From positions 1-64,000 of the forward strand of contig NZ_JAPDDS010000009.1 in the NCBI RefSeq assembly GCF_025950085.1: DNA of 64,000 bases, in the 5' to 3' direction. Below, piece after piece: positions 55,750 to 64,000 of the stretch. The notes below the pieces were generated by a model, which searched no databases, was not told where the DNA came from, and saw only the letters and a list, made by a program, of their open reading frames with translations. Source of the DNA: Luteolibacter flavescens. GTDB lineage: Bacteria > Verrucomicrobiota > Verrucomicrobiia > Verrucomicrobiales > Akkermansiaceae. Both the position numbers and the translations under genes were made by a program. Within the stretch, counting starts at the first letter, position 1. Each line of letters starts with the position of its first letter.

Positions 55750-56033
55750 GATCCGCGATCCTGCGATGTCCGCCTGTCTTGGCAAGACGCGAGCGAGACA
55801 CGCTTTTTTCCAAACTGGGAACGCGGAATTCATTCCGCCCGTGCAGCCTCCAGCGTCGCTGGGGGGGGGAGAAAAGGGACCAGGATAGATAGTATGGATG
55901 GGATTCAGACAGGGAGGCCCGCCGGGCCTTTCCCCGGGAGCGCCGGTCATTAGACCGGCCCGAGTCGTCCGTGCTCCCTACCTTCTTCCACTTCAGGTTT
56001 GAAGCCTCCACCTCACCCACCGCATCCTCGTTC

Positions 56034-56777
56034 ATGGCAGATCCATTGGCACTCGGCATTGTATTGGGATCGGGGCTCGGGCCTCTGGCGGATCGTGTCG
56101 TGGTCCGTGATACTATCTCATTCGCCGATGCCGGACTGCCATCGTCCTCCGTGCAGGGACATGCCGGACGCTTCCTCATCGGCTCGCTCGGCAGCCGCGA
56201 GGTGATCGTCATGCAGGGCCGCATTCACCTCTACGAAGGCCACGGTGCGAAAGCCGTCACCGCCGGTATCCGCTGGATGCACGACCGCGGCGTGCGCCAT
56301 GTCATCCTCACGAATGCCGCTGGCACGCTGAATGAAAGCCACGCGCCGGGCACGTGGATGATGCTCGCCGACCACCTCAATCTCACCGGCACCTCGCCCT
56401 TGGAAGGCGGGCCGCACTTCATCGATATGACTCGCGTTTATGATGAAGCGGCAGCGGGCGAGTTCCAAGCCGTCGCCTCACGACTCGGCATCACGCTCCA
56501 TCAGGGAGTCTATGCCGGACTACGAGGACCGCAGTATGAGACCCCTGCCGAGATCCGCATGCTCCGCACGCTGGGCGCGGATGCCGTCGGTATGAGCACC
56601 GTGCTCGAGGCCATCCAGGCCCGAGCGCTCGGCATGAAAGTCACCGCCTTCTCCTGCCTCACGAACTGGGCCGCCGGAATGTCTCCGGAGCTACTTGATC
56701 ACTCCGACGTCCTCGCGACCGGCAAGGCCGCCGCTGACGAGATGCTCCGCCTCCTCGAGGAATGGTGCGGTTCCTGA
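56034..56777 (+). CDS. Purine nucleoside phosphorylase (trimeric PNP/MTAP family)
   Basis: A protein of 247 residues from ATG 56034. It splits purine nucleosides with phosphate for salvage. Motifs are GIVLGSGLGPLAD (phosphate loop), GRIHLYEGH, ILTNAAGTLN, GPQYETPAEIRMLRTLGADAVGMST (read in parts; family signature) and SCLTNWAAGM with Asn for 6-oxopurine binding. It most resembles PunA/PNPase class II. A 21-codon upstream extension of the frame has no support. It is divergent from the secretin-like operon and convergent with the Minf_1886 gene across an inverted repeat. Confidence 0.95.
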   Translation: MADPLALGIVLGSGLGPLADRVVVRDTISFADAGLPSSSVQGHAGRFLIGSLGSREVIVMQGRIHLYEGHGAKAVTAGIRWMHDRGVRHVILTNAAGTLNESHAPGTWMMLADHLNLTGTSPLEGGPHFIDMTRVYDEAAAGEFQAVASRLGITLHQGVYAGLRGPQYETPAEIRMLRTLGADAVGMSTVLEAIQARALGMKVTAFSCLTNWAAGMSPELLDHSDVLATGKAAADEMLRLLEEWCGS

Positions 56778-56863
56778 AAGTGGCTTCGGCTTCCAGCCGA
56801 TTGCCTTCTTACATCATAAACCCGAGGGAAGGGGACCTGCGGCTGGAAGCCGCGGCCACTTTC
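56776..56863. repeat. REP-like inverted repeat, family 2
   Basis: The left arm (56776-56799) is GAAAGTGGC, TTCGG, CTTCCAGCCG; the right arm (56840-56863) is its inverse with two changes. Each arm contains a small stem CGGCT-TCC-AGCCG, and GTGGC/GCCAC are the feet. The element exactly fills the space between two convergent genes, so it may also end or protect both transcripts. Confidence 0.75.
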
Positions 56864-57278
56864 ACACCTTCATCGCCACCGGGCTCCCCCGGCGCTTCTT
56901 CGGCTGGAAAGGCACCACAAAGGCATCGTCGAAATCGAATGCCGCCGCGAAGTCCTCCTTCGTGTCGTCCTCCTGCTTGCCGAACATCTGCTCATCGATG
57001 AGGTGGAAGACCATCTCGCCGATGTCCGAGCTCTCGCGGATGCCCCACTCTAGCATGAGCGTCGCCGCCATCGGGCCGAATTGCTCCAGCGCGAGGTCGC
57101 GGTAGCCCGCGCACAGTTCCCTGCCGGAGACGTGCCGCTGCTCGCCACCATTGCCGTCCGCAGCCCGCTTCAGGGTGAAATCCAGCGCTTCCTTCAGGAA
57201 AAGGTAAGCGAGCGGGTCATAGCGCCGCTCACGCTTCAGGATGGATTCGACCGCTTGCTCGAACTGCAGTGCCTTCAT
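56862..57278 (-). CDS. Minf_1886 family protein
   Basis: A protein of 138 residues from ATG 57278. The family pattern is clear: FEQAVESILKRERRYDPLAYLFLKEALDFT at the N-terminus, RHVSGRELCAGYRDLALEQFGPMA in the middle and EDFAAAFDFDDAFVVPF near the end (each read in shorter parts). The family is named from a verrucomicrobial protein and is common in PVC bacteria. It has no known function, no signal peptide and no membrane segment. It lies downstream of the Fic gene in the same direction with a 71-bp gap. Confidence 0.9.
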   Translation of the reverse strand: MKALQFEQAVESILKRERRYDPLAYLFLKEALDFTLKRAADGNGGEQRHVSGRELCAGYRDLALEQFGPMAATLMLEWGIRESSDIGEMVFHLIDEQMFGKQEDDTKEDFAAAFDFDDAFVVPFQPKKRRGSPVAMKV

Positions 57279-57349
57279 TCGCAAAAAACCATGACCAGTT
57301 CTTTTCGCGGAGTCAAAGCCGTTAGCTAACAGGCTTTTTCGCGGCGATG

Positions 57350-58372
57350 CTAGCGCTTCCGTCGCAGCGCCCGTTTGGTCAGCCGGTAGCGTTGTGCCGG
57401 GCTGCGTGGGGATGCAGGGTCGGTCATTTCCACCCATCCTGCGGCCAGTGCAGGAAGCAGGTAGCTCTGACGGAAGGAGGGCTTGTGCTTCAGATCCAGC
57501 CTTTTCATCAGCTCCGCGGCGGTGACTTCCTCCGTGTCCGAAATGCACCCGGCCAGCATTTTTACTTGGTCGGTTACTTGGTCGGTTACTTGGTCGGTTA
57601 CTTGGTCGGTAGCTGGTAGTTCGGCGAGGGCATCGTGGATCGTCGCCAGCATGAATTCCACGAAGGGCGATGCATCTGCCCGCCGGTCGGACTCGCCCAG
57701 CGCCGCATAGTAATCCGTCTGCCGTTCGCTGATCAGGCTCTCCACCGGAAGGTAGGCGAGCTCCGCATGCCAGGAGGCCAGAGCGAGGGACTGCCACAAT
57801 CTCCCCATGCGCCCGTTGCCATCGGCGAAGGGATGGATGAATTCGATTTCGTAGTGAAGGATCGAGCTGGCGATCAGGGGGTGGTGCTCCGTGGTCGCAG
57901 CCCATCCGAAAAGATCCTGCACCAGATGCTCCACCCGGCCCGCGGGCGGTGCCATATGAACAAGCTGGTCGCCACGATAGATGCCGACACCACCACGGCG
58001 GAAGGAACCGGCCTCGTCCACCAGTGCCCTCATCATGATCTTGTGGGCGGCGAGGAAGTCTTCGACGGAGGTCGGCTGCCAGTTTCCAAAGCGGTCGTAG
58101 CAGTCGATCGCGTTGCGCACTTCCTGAATCTCGCGGGGAGAGCCGAGCACCCGCTTGCCCTCGAGGATCGCTGTCACCTGATCGATGCTCAGGGTGTTGT
58201 TTTCGATCGCCAGCGAGGCCTGGATGGTGCGGATGCGGTTCTCTTTCCTCAGGCGCGGGGAGATTCCTTCCGATCCTCTGTTAGACCAGCTTCCCACCCG
58301 CTCGCAGATCTCCGCCACCTGCGAGACGATCCGCGGTGTGATGGTGAAGGGCGGCTGATGGGGTGCGGGCAT
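57350..58372 (-). CDS. Fic family AMPylase-type protein (class II, N-terminal inhibitory helix)
   Basis: A protein of 340 residues from ATG 58372. The catalytic loop HPFADGNGRMGRLW carries His180 and matches HPFxxGNGR. The inhibitory motif (S/T)xxxE(G/N) is present at the N-terminus as SLAIEN (Ser53, Glu57, Asn58), so self-inhibition is expected. A linker of four perfect TDQV units (255-270) leads to a C-terminal winged-helix-like region (VTAAELMKRLDLKHKPSFRQSYLLPAL in parts) that may bind DNA. Fic enzymes transfer AMP to protein hydroxyls; the target is unknown. It follows the PBP genes by 49 bp. Confidence 0.93.
   Translation of the reverse strand: MPAPHQPPFTITPRIVSQVAEICERVGSWSNRGSEGISPRLRKENRIRTIQASLAIENNTLSIDQVTAILEGKRVLGSPREIQEVRNAIDCYDRFGNWQPTSVEDFLAAHKIMMRALVDEAGSFRRGGVGIYRGDQLVHMAPPAGRVEHLVQDLFGWAATTEHHPLIASSILHYEIEFIHPFADGNGRMGRLWQSLALASWHAELAYLPVESLISERQTDYYAALGESDRRADASPFVEFMLATIHDALAELPATDQVTDQVTDQVTDQVKMLAGCISDTEEVTAAELMKRLDLKHKPSFRQSYLLPALAAGWVEMTDPASPRSPAQRYRLTKRALRRKR
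57563..57610. repeat. Four perfect 12-bp tandem repeats in the Fic gene
   Basis: The unit TACTTGGTCGGT occurs four times without a mismatch and encodes TDQV on the minus strand. Perfect identity at the DNA level marks a locus open to slippage. The 12-bp unit keeps the frame, so copy change would only alter linker length. TDQV-type linkers are known in Fic proteins. Confidence 0.97.
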
Positions 58373-58421
58373 GAAGGAAGATGGATCGTCATCGGCCGAC
58401 AGTCGGAACGAGAGAGGGAAG

Positions 58422-60131
58422 CTAGTTCCCCAGCTTCTGCGCCAGGTCGTCCAGCACGTTGCCGAGTTGCTTCGTGGTGGTGATGCGCTGGGGATCGTCA
58501 AAGCCGACCCAGATCGCGGTGGAGCCCTTCGGGCCCAGGCGGGCGAGCCAGGCGTCGCGGCCGGAGCCGGTGGCACCGCCGTGCACGCGCGTGCCGGATT
58601 CCTTGTCGAGAAGAGCCGCGGCTTCCTTCGCCGCCTGCTTGCCGATCGCCGGGGTGGTCACCGGCTTCGCCGTGTAGAGCACCTTTCCGTCCGCCGCGGT
58701 GATGCTCTGGATCAGGAAGGGTTTCGGGCGTTGGCCGCCGTTGCCCAGCGTCGCCAGCCCGGTGGCCAGCTCCATCGGCGTCGCCGCCGCGCTGCCGCGG
58801 AAAAGATCCTCGGTTTCCACGAAGGGGCCCGTGATCCCGCAGCGTTTCGCGATGCGGATGGTCTCCTTCGGCCCGATCTGGCGGCCCGTTTGCACCGGCT
58901 TGCCCGGCAGCACCAGCCGGCCGCGCTCCGCTGCCGCTGCTGCGATCCACGGGGAAAATGCCGACCCCAGGTCACGCCGCGCGCCATTGCTGCGGTCGTA
59001 GCGCGAGTCGAGATAGTCGCGCCCGCCGATCAGCGCGAGGATCGCCCCGGTCTTCGTCTCCAGCGTCACCGCGGCGCACTGGAGATACTGCGGCTTCGTC
59101 CCCGCCTCATGCTGCTCGTGGGTCGGATACTGCCAGTCCTTCCGCTGCTCGATCTTCCGCAGAGAGTCGGAAAGATCGCTCTCCAGCCGGAGCTGCCAAT
59201 TCGCGTCCAGCGTCGTCCGCACCGTCAGCCCGCCGTCGCGGATGTCCGCGTCATCGAGGATGGATTGCAGCTCCTTCTGGATCGCCTCCAGCGCATAGGA
59301 TCGCTCCGAGGTGCGCTGCTCCGAGGGCACCAGCTTGATCGGGATGGCCTTCACCCGCGCGACCTCCGCCTCGTCGATGAATTCCTCCGCCTTCATCCGT
59401 GCCAGCGTCTGCGACTGCTGCTCGCGGGCCGCGTCCAGATTCCGGAAGGGCGAGAAAATGTGCGGCCCGCGGATGATGCCCACCAGCATCGCGCACTCCG
59501 CCTCATTGAGCTGCGACGTCTGCTTGCCGAAGTAAGTGCGCGCCGCCTGCTCGATGCCGTGGCAGCCCGCGCCGAAATAGATCCGGTTCAGGTAGTTCGC
59601 GAGGATCTCGTCCTTTGAGTAGCGCGACTCCACCCGCAGCGTCAGCGCGATCTCCAGCAGCTTCCGGTTGATGGACTTCTCGCGGATCTCGAAGGTATTC
59701 CGCGCGAGCTGCATGCTCAGCGTGGAGGCTCCCTGGGTGAAGTCCCGGTCCTTCACGTTCCGCACCGTCGCCCGCGCCAGTCCGCGGACATCGACGCCGC
59801 TGTGCTCGAAGAACCGCGCATCCTCCCGCGCCCGCAGCGCCAGCACGAGGAAATCCGGGATGTCCTCCCGCTTCACCAGCCGCCGGTTGTTCGGCCCGCC
59901 GCCGCCCATCTCCTTGCCATTGCGGTCGTAGATCGCCGTGTGGGCGGGGAGCCTCGCCACCTCCGCGAGGTCGAATTGTGCCGCCTTCGAGAAATACACC
60001 AGGATCAGCAGGAAGCCCGCAACGCCGCCGACGAGGCCGATCCCGATCGTCCACTTCATCGTCACACGCAGCCATCCCGGCATCCAGGCCAGCCAGGCCG
60101 GGGTTCTGCGGATGGGACGCCAGGTGGACAT
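58422..60131 (-). CDS. Class A PBP-like protein: intact GT51 domain, degenerate transpeptidase domain
   Basis: A protein of 569 residues with one N-terminal transmembrane helix (IGIGLVGGVAGFLLILVYF). The GT51 peptidoglycan glycosyltransferase is complete: Glu103 in AREDARFFEHSGVD, QGASTLSMQLARN, KSINRKLLEI and GIIRGPHIFSPF. In the transpeptidase part the SxxK site reads SAFS (Ser390, Ser393 instead of Lys), the SxN region is missing in a deletion of roughly 70 residues, and KTG reads ATG (520-522). It should polymerise glycan strands but not cross-link them. It lies 52 bp downstream of the intact PBP1A gene and is probably in the same operon. Confidence 0.93.
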   Translation of the reverse strand: MSTWRPIRRTPAWLAWMPGWLRVTMKWTIGIGLVGGVAGFLLILVYFSKAAQFDLAEVARLPAHTAIYDRNGKEMGGGGPNNRRLVKREDIPDFLVLALRAREDARFFEHSGVDVRGLARATVRNVKDRDFTQGASTLSMQLARNTFEIREKSINRKLLEIALTLRVESRYSKDEILANYLNRIYFGAGCHGIEQAARTYFGKQTSQLNEAECAMLVGIIRGPHIFSPFRNLDAAREQQSQTLARMKAEEFIDEAEVARVKAIPIKLVPSEQRTSERSYALEAIQKELQSILDDADIRDGGLTVRTTLDANWQLRLESDLSDSLRKIEQRKDWQYPTHEQHEAGTKPQYLQCAAVTLETKTGAILALIGGRDYLDSRYDRSNGARRDLGSAFSPWIAAAAAERGRLVLPGKPVQTGRQIGPKETIRIAKRCGITGPFVETEDLFRGSAAATPMELATGLATLGNGGQRPKPFLIQSITAADGKVLYTAKPVTTPAIGKQAAKEAAALLDKESGTRVHGGATGSGRDAWLARLGPKGSTAIWVGFDDPQRITTTKQLGNVLDDLAQKLGN

Positions 60132-60183
60132 GCGCGGGAAGTGAGAGGGCTTCGGAGGGGGAGTGGCAAGGCCGGATGCCCTG

Positions 60184-62553
60184 CTAACGGATCTCGTCTT
60201 CGTCCACCGGGATAGCCTTCAGCACCTCCGGTTCCATTTCTTCCTGGATCGGACCTTCGTCGATGATTTCCTGTGCCTTTGGCGGGCGGCCCGTGGTCGG
60301 CTCTTCCTCGATCACGCCGTCCACCGGGATCGCCTTCGCCGGGTGATCCGGGCAGAGGTCGTTTTCCGCCGGGACGTTATCCACCGGCACGTTGTCGGTA
60401 TAGGCTTCCTGCGCGCGCTCACAGCCTGCCGTCGCGCGCTTGCCGGAGGTGCGGCACAGGCGGCACTCCACGAAGGAGAGCTGCGACTTCAGGCCCTCGG
60501 CCTTGTAGCCCAGCTTGTCCGCCGTCTTCATCACCTCCACCCACACCGGCAGTGCCAGCGTGGAGCCGTAGCCGCGGTCGATGGTCTTCTTCGGCGTGTC
60601 CAGGCCCACCCACACCGCACAGGTGATGCTGGAGGTGTAGCCCGCGAACCACGCGTCCTTGTAATCATTCGTCGTGCCCGTCTTGCCGCCGCATGGCTTG
60701 TTGAAGCCCAAGGATTTGACGGATGCCGCCGTGCCTCGGGTGGTCACTTCCTTCAGGATATTCGAGACGCTCCACGCTGAGCCCGGATTCACCGCTTGAT
60801 AGGAAATGTAGGGCGAGTCGCCTTTTTCCGGCCACACCACGTTACCGTTCCGATCGCGGATCTCCTTGATGATGCGCGGCGCGTAGCGGACCCCGCTGTT
60901 CGGGAAGACGGTGTAGGCGGACGCCACCTCATACGTGGAAGCCTCCCAAGCCCCCAGATAGGACGTCGGCGACTTCGGGATCGGCGTCTCAAATCCCACG
61001 GAAATCGCCGTATCGGAGACCTTTTCGATCCCCGCGCGGCTGCCGATGCGCACGGACATCGTGTTCCGCGAGCGGATCAGCCCGGTCGAGGCCGGCAGCA
61101 TGCCGCCGAAGGTTCCGTCCGAGTTCTTCGGCCGCCAGCCGCCGATATTCAGCGGGCCATCATCGATCAGCGTGTTCGGCCGGATCCCGGACTCGAATCC
61201 CGCCAGATACACGAAGGGCTTGAAGACCGAGCCGATCTGGCGGCGGCCCTGCAGCGCGCGGTTGAATTTCGACTCGTCGGCATTCCGCCCGCCCACGATC
61301 GCCAGCACGGCCCCGGTCAGGTTCTCGATGGCCACCACGCTGCCCTGCAGGTACTGCGGACGGGACTTCTTGTCGGCGGGCAGTTCGTTCCACGCCGCCC
61401 GGGTCTGGTGAGGGTAGCCGGGGGTGCGCTCAATCTGGCGGAGCTTCGCGTCCAGCGCTTCCTCCGCCTTCTTCTGGATCAGGCTGTCGATGGTCGTCGT
61501 GATCTGCAGGCCACCCAGCTCGATATTCTCCTCTTCCAGGATGCGCTCCAGCTCCCGGCGGATCGCGTCCATCGCATAGCTGTCGTGGAAAATGCGCCGC
61601 CACTCCGGGCGGATCGTGATGGGGTCCTTTTTCGCCGTATCCGCCTGATCCTGCGGGATGAAGCCCTCCAGCACCATGCGGTCCAGTACCGAGTCCCGCT
61701 CGCGCACCGCCTTCTCCATGTCATTGAAGGGCGAGAAGGCATTCGGGCCGCGCACGATCCCCGCCAGCAGCGCCGACTCGGACAGCGTCAGCTCTTTCGC
61801 GTGCTTCTCGAAGTAGGTCCGCGACGCTTCCTCGATTCCCCGGATCTGGTGGCCCCAGAAAATGCGGTTCACGTAGTGCTGCAGCACCTCTTCCTTTTCG
61901 TAGTGGCTCTCGATGCGGTAAGAGACCGCCGTTTCCAGCAGCTTGCGGTCGAGTTCCTGGAGCTTTGGCGAGAAATCCAGCCACTTCGACTTCAGCGCGA
62001 AGCTGTTGCGAGCGAGCTGCATCGTCAGCGTCGAGGCCCCCTGGGCCACGCCGCCGCGCTTGAAATTCTGCACCATCGCCCGGCCCACGCCGATCCAGTC
62101 CACGCCGTGGTGGGTGTAGAAGCGTTTGTCCTCGCGCGCCAGGATTGCGAAAATGAAGTCCTGCGACACGTCCTCCACGCGGATCACGTCGCGCTTTTCG
62201 CCATGGATGCGGCCGAGTTCCTCGCCGCGGCGGTCGTAGATCACCGTCCGCTCCGGCATTTCCGCCACCTTTGCCATGTCGAAGGGCTGGGCGCGGATGA
62301 AATAAAATCCTCCCAGCAGCAGGGCTGCGTAGAGTCCCGCAATCGCCGGGTCTCCCAGCAGCCTCAGCGGGATGCGGACGAACTTCGGCAGCGGCGAGAT
62401 CAGCCCGTGGAAAATGAGGAAGGGCCAGAACAGGATCACCGTGCCGAGGCCGGTGGATTTCCTTGGTACATCGGACTTCTTGCGGTTGGACGAGCGCTGG
62501 TCGGAAAATTTTCCGGTTGGGCTGCCGGGGTCCTTCGGGGATGATTTCGGCAT
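60184..62553 (-). CDS. Class A penicillin-binding protein 1A (bifunctional)
   Basis: A protein of 789 residues. A basic cytoplasmic N-terminus and a hydrophobic region up to residue 88 precede GT51 (Glu141 in AREDKRFYTHHGVD; QGASTLTMQLARNS). The transpeptidase domain has Ser442-V-F-Lys445 in GSVFKPF, SRN (495-497) and KTG (624-626 in CGGKTGTTND). The C-terminal tail carries several Cys (VECRLCRTSGKRATAGC) and then an acidic stretch of about 70 residues. Both activities are expected in building peptidoglycan. It is the first gene of a run that includes the degenerate PBP, Fic and perhaps Minf_1886 genes. Confidence 0.96.
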   Translation of the reverse strand: MPKSSPKDPGSPTGKFSDQRSSNRKKSDVPRKSTGLGTVILFWPFLIFHGLISPLPKFVRIPLRLLGDPAIAGLYAALLLGGFYFIRAQPFDMAKVAEMPERTVIYDRRGEELGRIHGEKRDVIRVEDVSQDFIFAILAREDKRFYTHHGVDWIGVGRAMVQNFKRGGVAQGASTLTMQLARNSFALKSKWLDFSPKLQELDRKLLETAVSYRIESHYEKEEVLQHYVNRIFWGHQIRGIEEASRTYFEKHAKELTLSESALLAGIVRGPNAFSPFNDMEKAVRERDSVLDRMVLEGFIPQDQADTAKKDPITIRPEWRRIFHDSYAMDAIRRELERILEEENIELGGLQITTTIDSLIQKKAEEALDAKLRQIERTPGYPHQTRAAWNELPADKKSRPQYLQGSVVAIENLTGAVLAIVGGRNADESKFNRALQGRRQIGSVFKPFVYLAGFESGIRPNTLIDDGPLNIGGWRPKNSDGTFGGMLPASTGLIRSRNTMSVRIGSRAGIEKVSDTAISVGFETPIPKSPTSYLGAWEASTYEVASAYTVFPNSGVRYAPRIIKEIRDRNGNVVWPEKGDSPYISYQAVNPGSAWSVSNILKEVTTRGTAASVKSLGFNKPCGGKTGTTNDYKDAWFAGYTSSITCAVWVGLDTPKKTIDRGYGSTLALPVWVEVMKTADKLGYKAEGLKSQLSFVECRLCRTSGKRATAGCERAQEAYTDNVPVDNVPAENDLCPDHPAKAIPVDGVIEEEPTTGRPPKAQEIIDEGPIQEEMEPEVLKAIPVDEDEIR

Positions 62554-62653
62554 GGACGTGGAGAACTTAGCGCGGATGGTCTGCGGAGGCGATGGCGATA
62601 TCGCACCTCAAACAAAGGCGCGCGAGTGTGTCGCTCTGACATGTGAGAAAGCG

Positions 62654-63646
62654 ATGAAGCATCCGAGATTTTTCCATGGAGTGGCTGGAGCCGTCCTGGC
62701 CCTGGCCTCGTTGCAGCCCGTCTGGTCCCGCGAGCCCGTGGGGTCCGTCGAGGACATACGCAAGCTTGAAGCCAAGATCGAGGCCGTGGCCGCCAAGGCC
62801 ATGAAGTCCACCGTGGCCCTCATTTCCGAGGAAAGCGGCGCCTCCGGCTCTGGCGTCATCGTCACCGCGGACGGTCTCATTCTCACCGCCGCCCACGTCA
62901 TCGAGGGCGCGGAAGCGGTCACCGTCGTCTTCCCGGACGGCAAGCAGGTGAAAGGCAAGGTCCTCGGCGCGAACCTCTCCAAGGACATCGGCATGGTCCA
63001 GATGGAGGACAAGGGCCCGTGGCCCTTCATGGAGCGCGGCGAATCCGGCCCGCTTGAGGCAGGGGACTGGGTCATCGCCATGGGCCACTCGACCGGCTTC
63101 GACCCCGCCCGCACCCCGCCGGTGCGCTTTGGCTCCGTCGTTTCGGATGGCCCGGGGAATTTCCTCACCACCGACTGCACCCTCATCGGCGGTGACTCCG
63201 GTGGACCGCTTTTCGATCTCGATGGCAAGGTCGTGGGAATCAACTCCTCCATCGGCGTCTCCCTGAAGAACAACAACCACGCCGGCGTGGACGGCTTCAA
63301 GGAAGACTGGAAGCGCCTCATCGACGGGGAAGTGTGGGGCCGTCTCCAGATGGACCCCATGGCAAACTCCGAGCGGGCCGTCATGGGCATCGAGCTCGGC
63401 GGCCCGGTCCGCGGCGGCGGCATCGTCATCGCCGGGGTCAGCGAGCATGCCTCGAAGGCGGGTCTTCGCCCGAATGACATCCTCGTCACCGTGGAGGGAA
63501 ACAAGGTCCGCGACGGCCGCGCCCTCCAGCTCTACCTCGCGAAGAAGCAGGCAGGCGAGAAGGTGAAGGTCGGCGTCCTCCGTGGAGGAAATGAAAAGCC
63601 GGTCGAGCTTGAGATCGAATTGAAGCAAAGGAATCAGATTCGTTGA
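62654..63646 (+). CDS. Secreted trypsin-like serine protease with PDZ domain (HtrA/DegP type)
   Basis: A protein of 330 residues from ATG 62654 (signal peptide HPRFFHGVAGAVLALASLQPVWS after Met-Lys). The catalytic triad is visible: LTAAHVIEG (His), LSKDIGMVQM (Asp) and IGGDSGGPLFD (Ser). The C-terminal PDZ domain contains VSEHASKAGLRPNDILVTVEG. It should act in periplasmic protein quality control or processing. An upstream extension of the frame overlaps the divergent PBP region and is not needed. It is 26 bp ahead of a related gene, and the two are probably one operon. Confidence 0.93.
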   Translation: MKHPRFFHGVAGAVLALASLQPVWSREPVGSVEDIRKLEAKIEAVAAKAMKSTVALISEESGASGSGVIVTADGLILTAAHVIEGAEAVTVVFPDGKQVKGKVLGANLSKDIGMVQMEDKGPWPFMERGESGPLEAGDWVIAMGHSTGFDPARTPPVRFGSVVSDGPGNFLTTDCTLIGGDSGGPLFDLDGKVVGINSSIGVSLKNNNHAGVDGFKEDWKRLIDGEVWGRLQMDPMANSERAVMGIELGGPVRGGGIVIAGVSEHASKAGLRPNDILVTVEGNKVRDGRALQLYLAKKQAGEKVKVGVLRGGNEKPVELEIELKQRNQIR

Positions 63647-63672
63647 ACGTAAGCGATTTCGTCCCATCCATC

Positions 63673-64000
63673 ATGAAAACAAGTCTTCTAGCGACCGCAC
63701 TTCACGCCGCTCTCCTGACCGGCGCGTATGCCCAGGGCAGTGACGATGTCCCGCTGATGCGCCCGGAGGAAGCCGAGACCGTCCAGCGCCAGGCGATGCA
63801 ATTCATTGATGCCGTGCGCCCGTCCGTGCGCCCGGTGGTCCCGTCCACCGTATGGGTCTGGGCGGATACCGGCAGCGGGAAGCGCTCCGTGGCCTACGGA
63901 ACCATCGTGCAGGACGGCACGAAGGCCCTCACGAAGTGGAGTGAGATCGCCATGGCCCGCGGCCCCATCCAGGTGGTTGGCGGCGATGGTGCGACCGCGA
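63673..64000 (+). CDS. Secreted protein, probably a second protease-like/PDZ protein (3' truncated)
   Basis: The first 109 codons are visible from ATG 63673 to the window edge. The signal peptide is MKTSLLATALHAALLTGAYAQ. The following region has FIDAVRPSVRPVV and, after WADTGSGKRSVAYGTIV, the phrase KALTKWSEIA. Similar strings stand near the start of the trypsin-like domain in exported S1C-type proteins, which I infer from its neighbour and not from a visible triad. Only 26 bp separate it from the HtrA-like gene. Confidence 0.7.
   Translation, partial: MKTSLLATALHAALLTGAYAQGSDDVPLMRPEEAETVQRQAMQFIDAVRPSVRPVVPSTVWVWADTGSGKRSVAYGTIVQDGTKALTKWSEIAMARGPIQVVGGDGATA

Overview
The window is high-GC, gene-dense bacterial DNA that reads as a chromosomal segment of a Verrucomicrobiota member, most likely a free-living Luteolibacter/Haloferula-like Verrucomicrobiae (inference). 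The clues are a Minf_1886-family protein, a two-protein system II cytochrome c assembly unit with very long periplasmic parts, several huge Sec-exported repeat proteins, GYF-AIM24 and DUF4105 proteins, and two families of short REP-like palindromic repeats. There is no prophage, CRISPR array or rRNA.

Layout. 1-700: the tail of an unidentified gene and tRNA-Pro(CGG). 0.8-13 kb: two giant divergent genes for secreted proteins, an RTX-type calcium-binding protein and an RHS/YD-repeat protein that carries an exact-length triplicated 39-bp unit. 13-16 kb: ndk, an MnmM-like methyltransferase, an RHH/PIN toxin-antitoxin pair and a membrane-anchored AIG2-like protein. 16-22.6 kb: phosphatidylserine decarboxylase, a lipoprotein plus ResB and CcsA proteins (cytochrome c maturation), and a GH5 glycosidase. 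22.6-27.5 kb: sulfite reductase flavoprotein, an EF-hand protein, and overlapping cdsA-dxr. 27.5-28.7 kb: an IS110 transposase gene cut off exactly where a block of REP-doublet repeats begins. 28.7-38 kb: ABC exporter, GYF-AIM24 protein, agmatine deiminase, ADP-ribosylglycohydrolase, a chimeric scar made of two gene fragments, a Tat-exported phosphoesterase, and more repeat clusters. 38-49 kb: two small-molecule transporter-like proteins, DUF4105, a beta-lactamase-like/NamZ fusion and a coupled pair of FG-GAP paralogs. 49.8-52.5 kb: a tightly coupled methyltransferase - FAD oxidoreductase - type III polyketide synthase operon. 52.5-56 kb: three linked exported proteins, two of them secretin-like. 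56-64 kb: purine nucleoside phosphorylase, Minf_1886 protein, Fic protein, two class A PBPs (one with a ruined transpeptidase site), and two protease-like genes.

Genes that belong together: phospholipid and isoprenoid supply (psd, cdsA, dxr); cytochrome c maturation (lipoprotein-ResB-CcsA); peptidoglycan synthesis and turnover (two GT51 PBPs, NamZ fusion, DUF4105); and a small natural-product operon around the type III PKS. The strongest candidates for something undescribed are the type III PKS triad, the glycosyltransferase-only PBP paralog beside its intact sister, the 109-bp REP-doublet family with covarying hairpins, and the microhomology scar joining fragments of two flanking genes.

Start codons were chosen from signal peptides, fold boundaries, Shine-Dalgarno-like sequences and gene overlaps. 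Family names come from motif recognition by eye; no database search was run.
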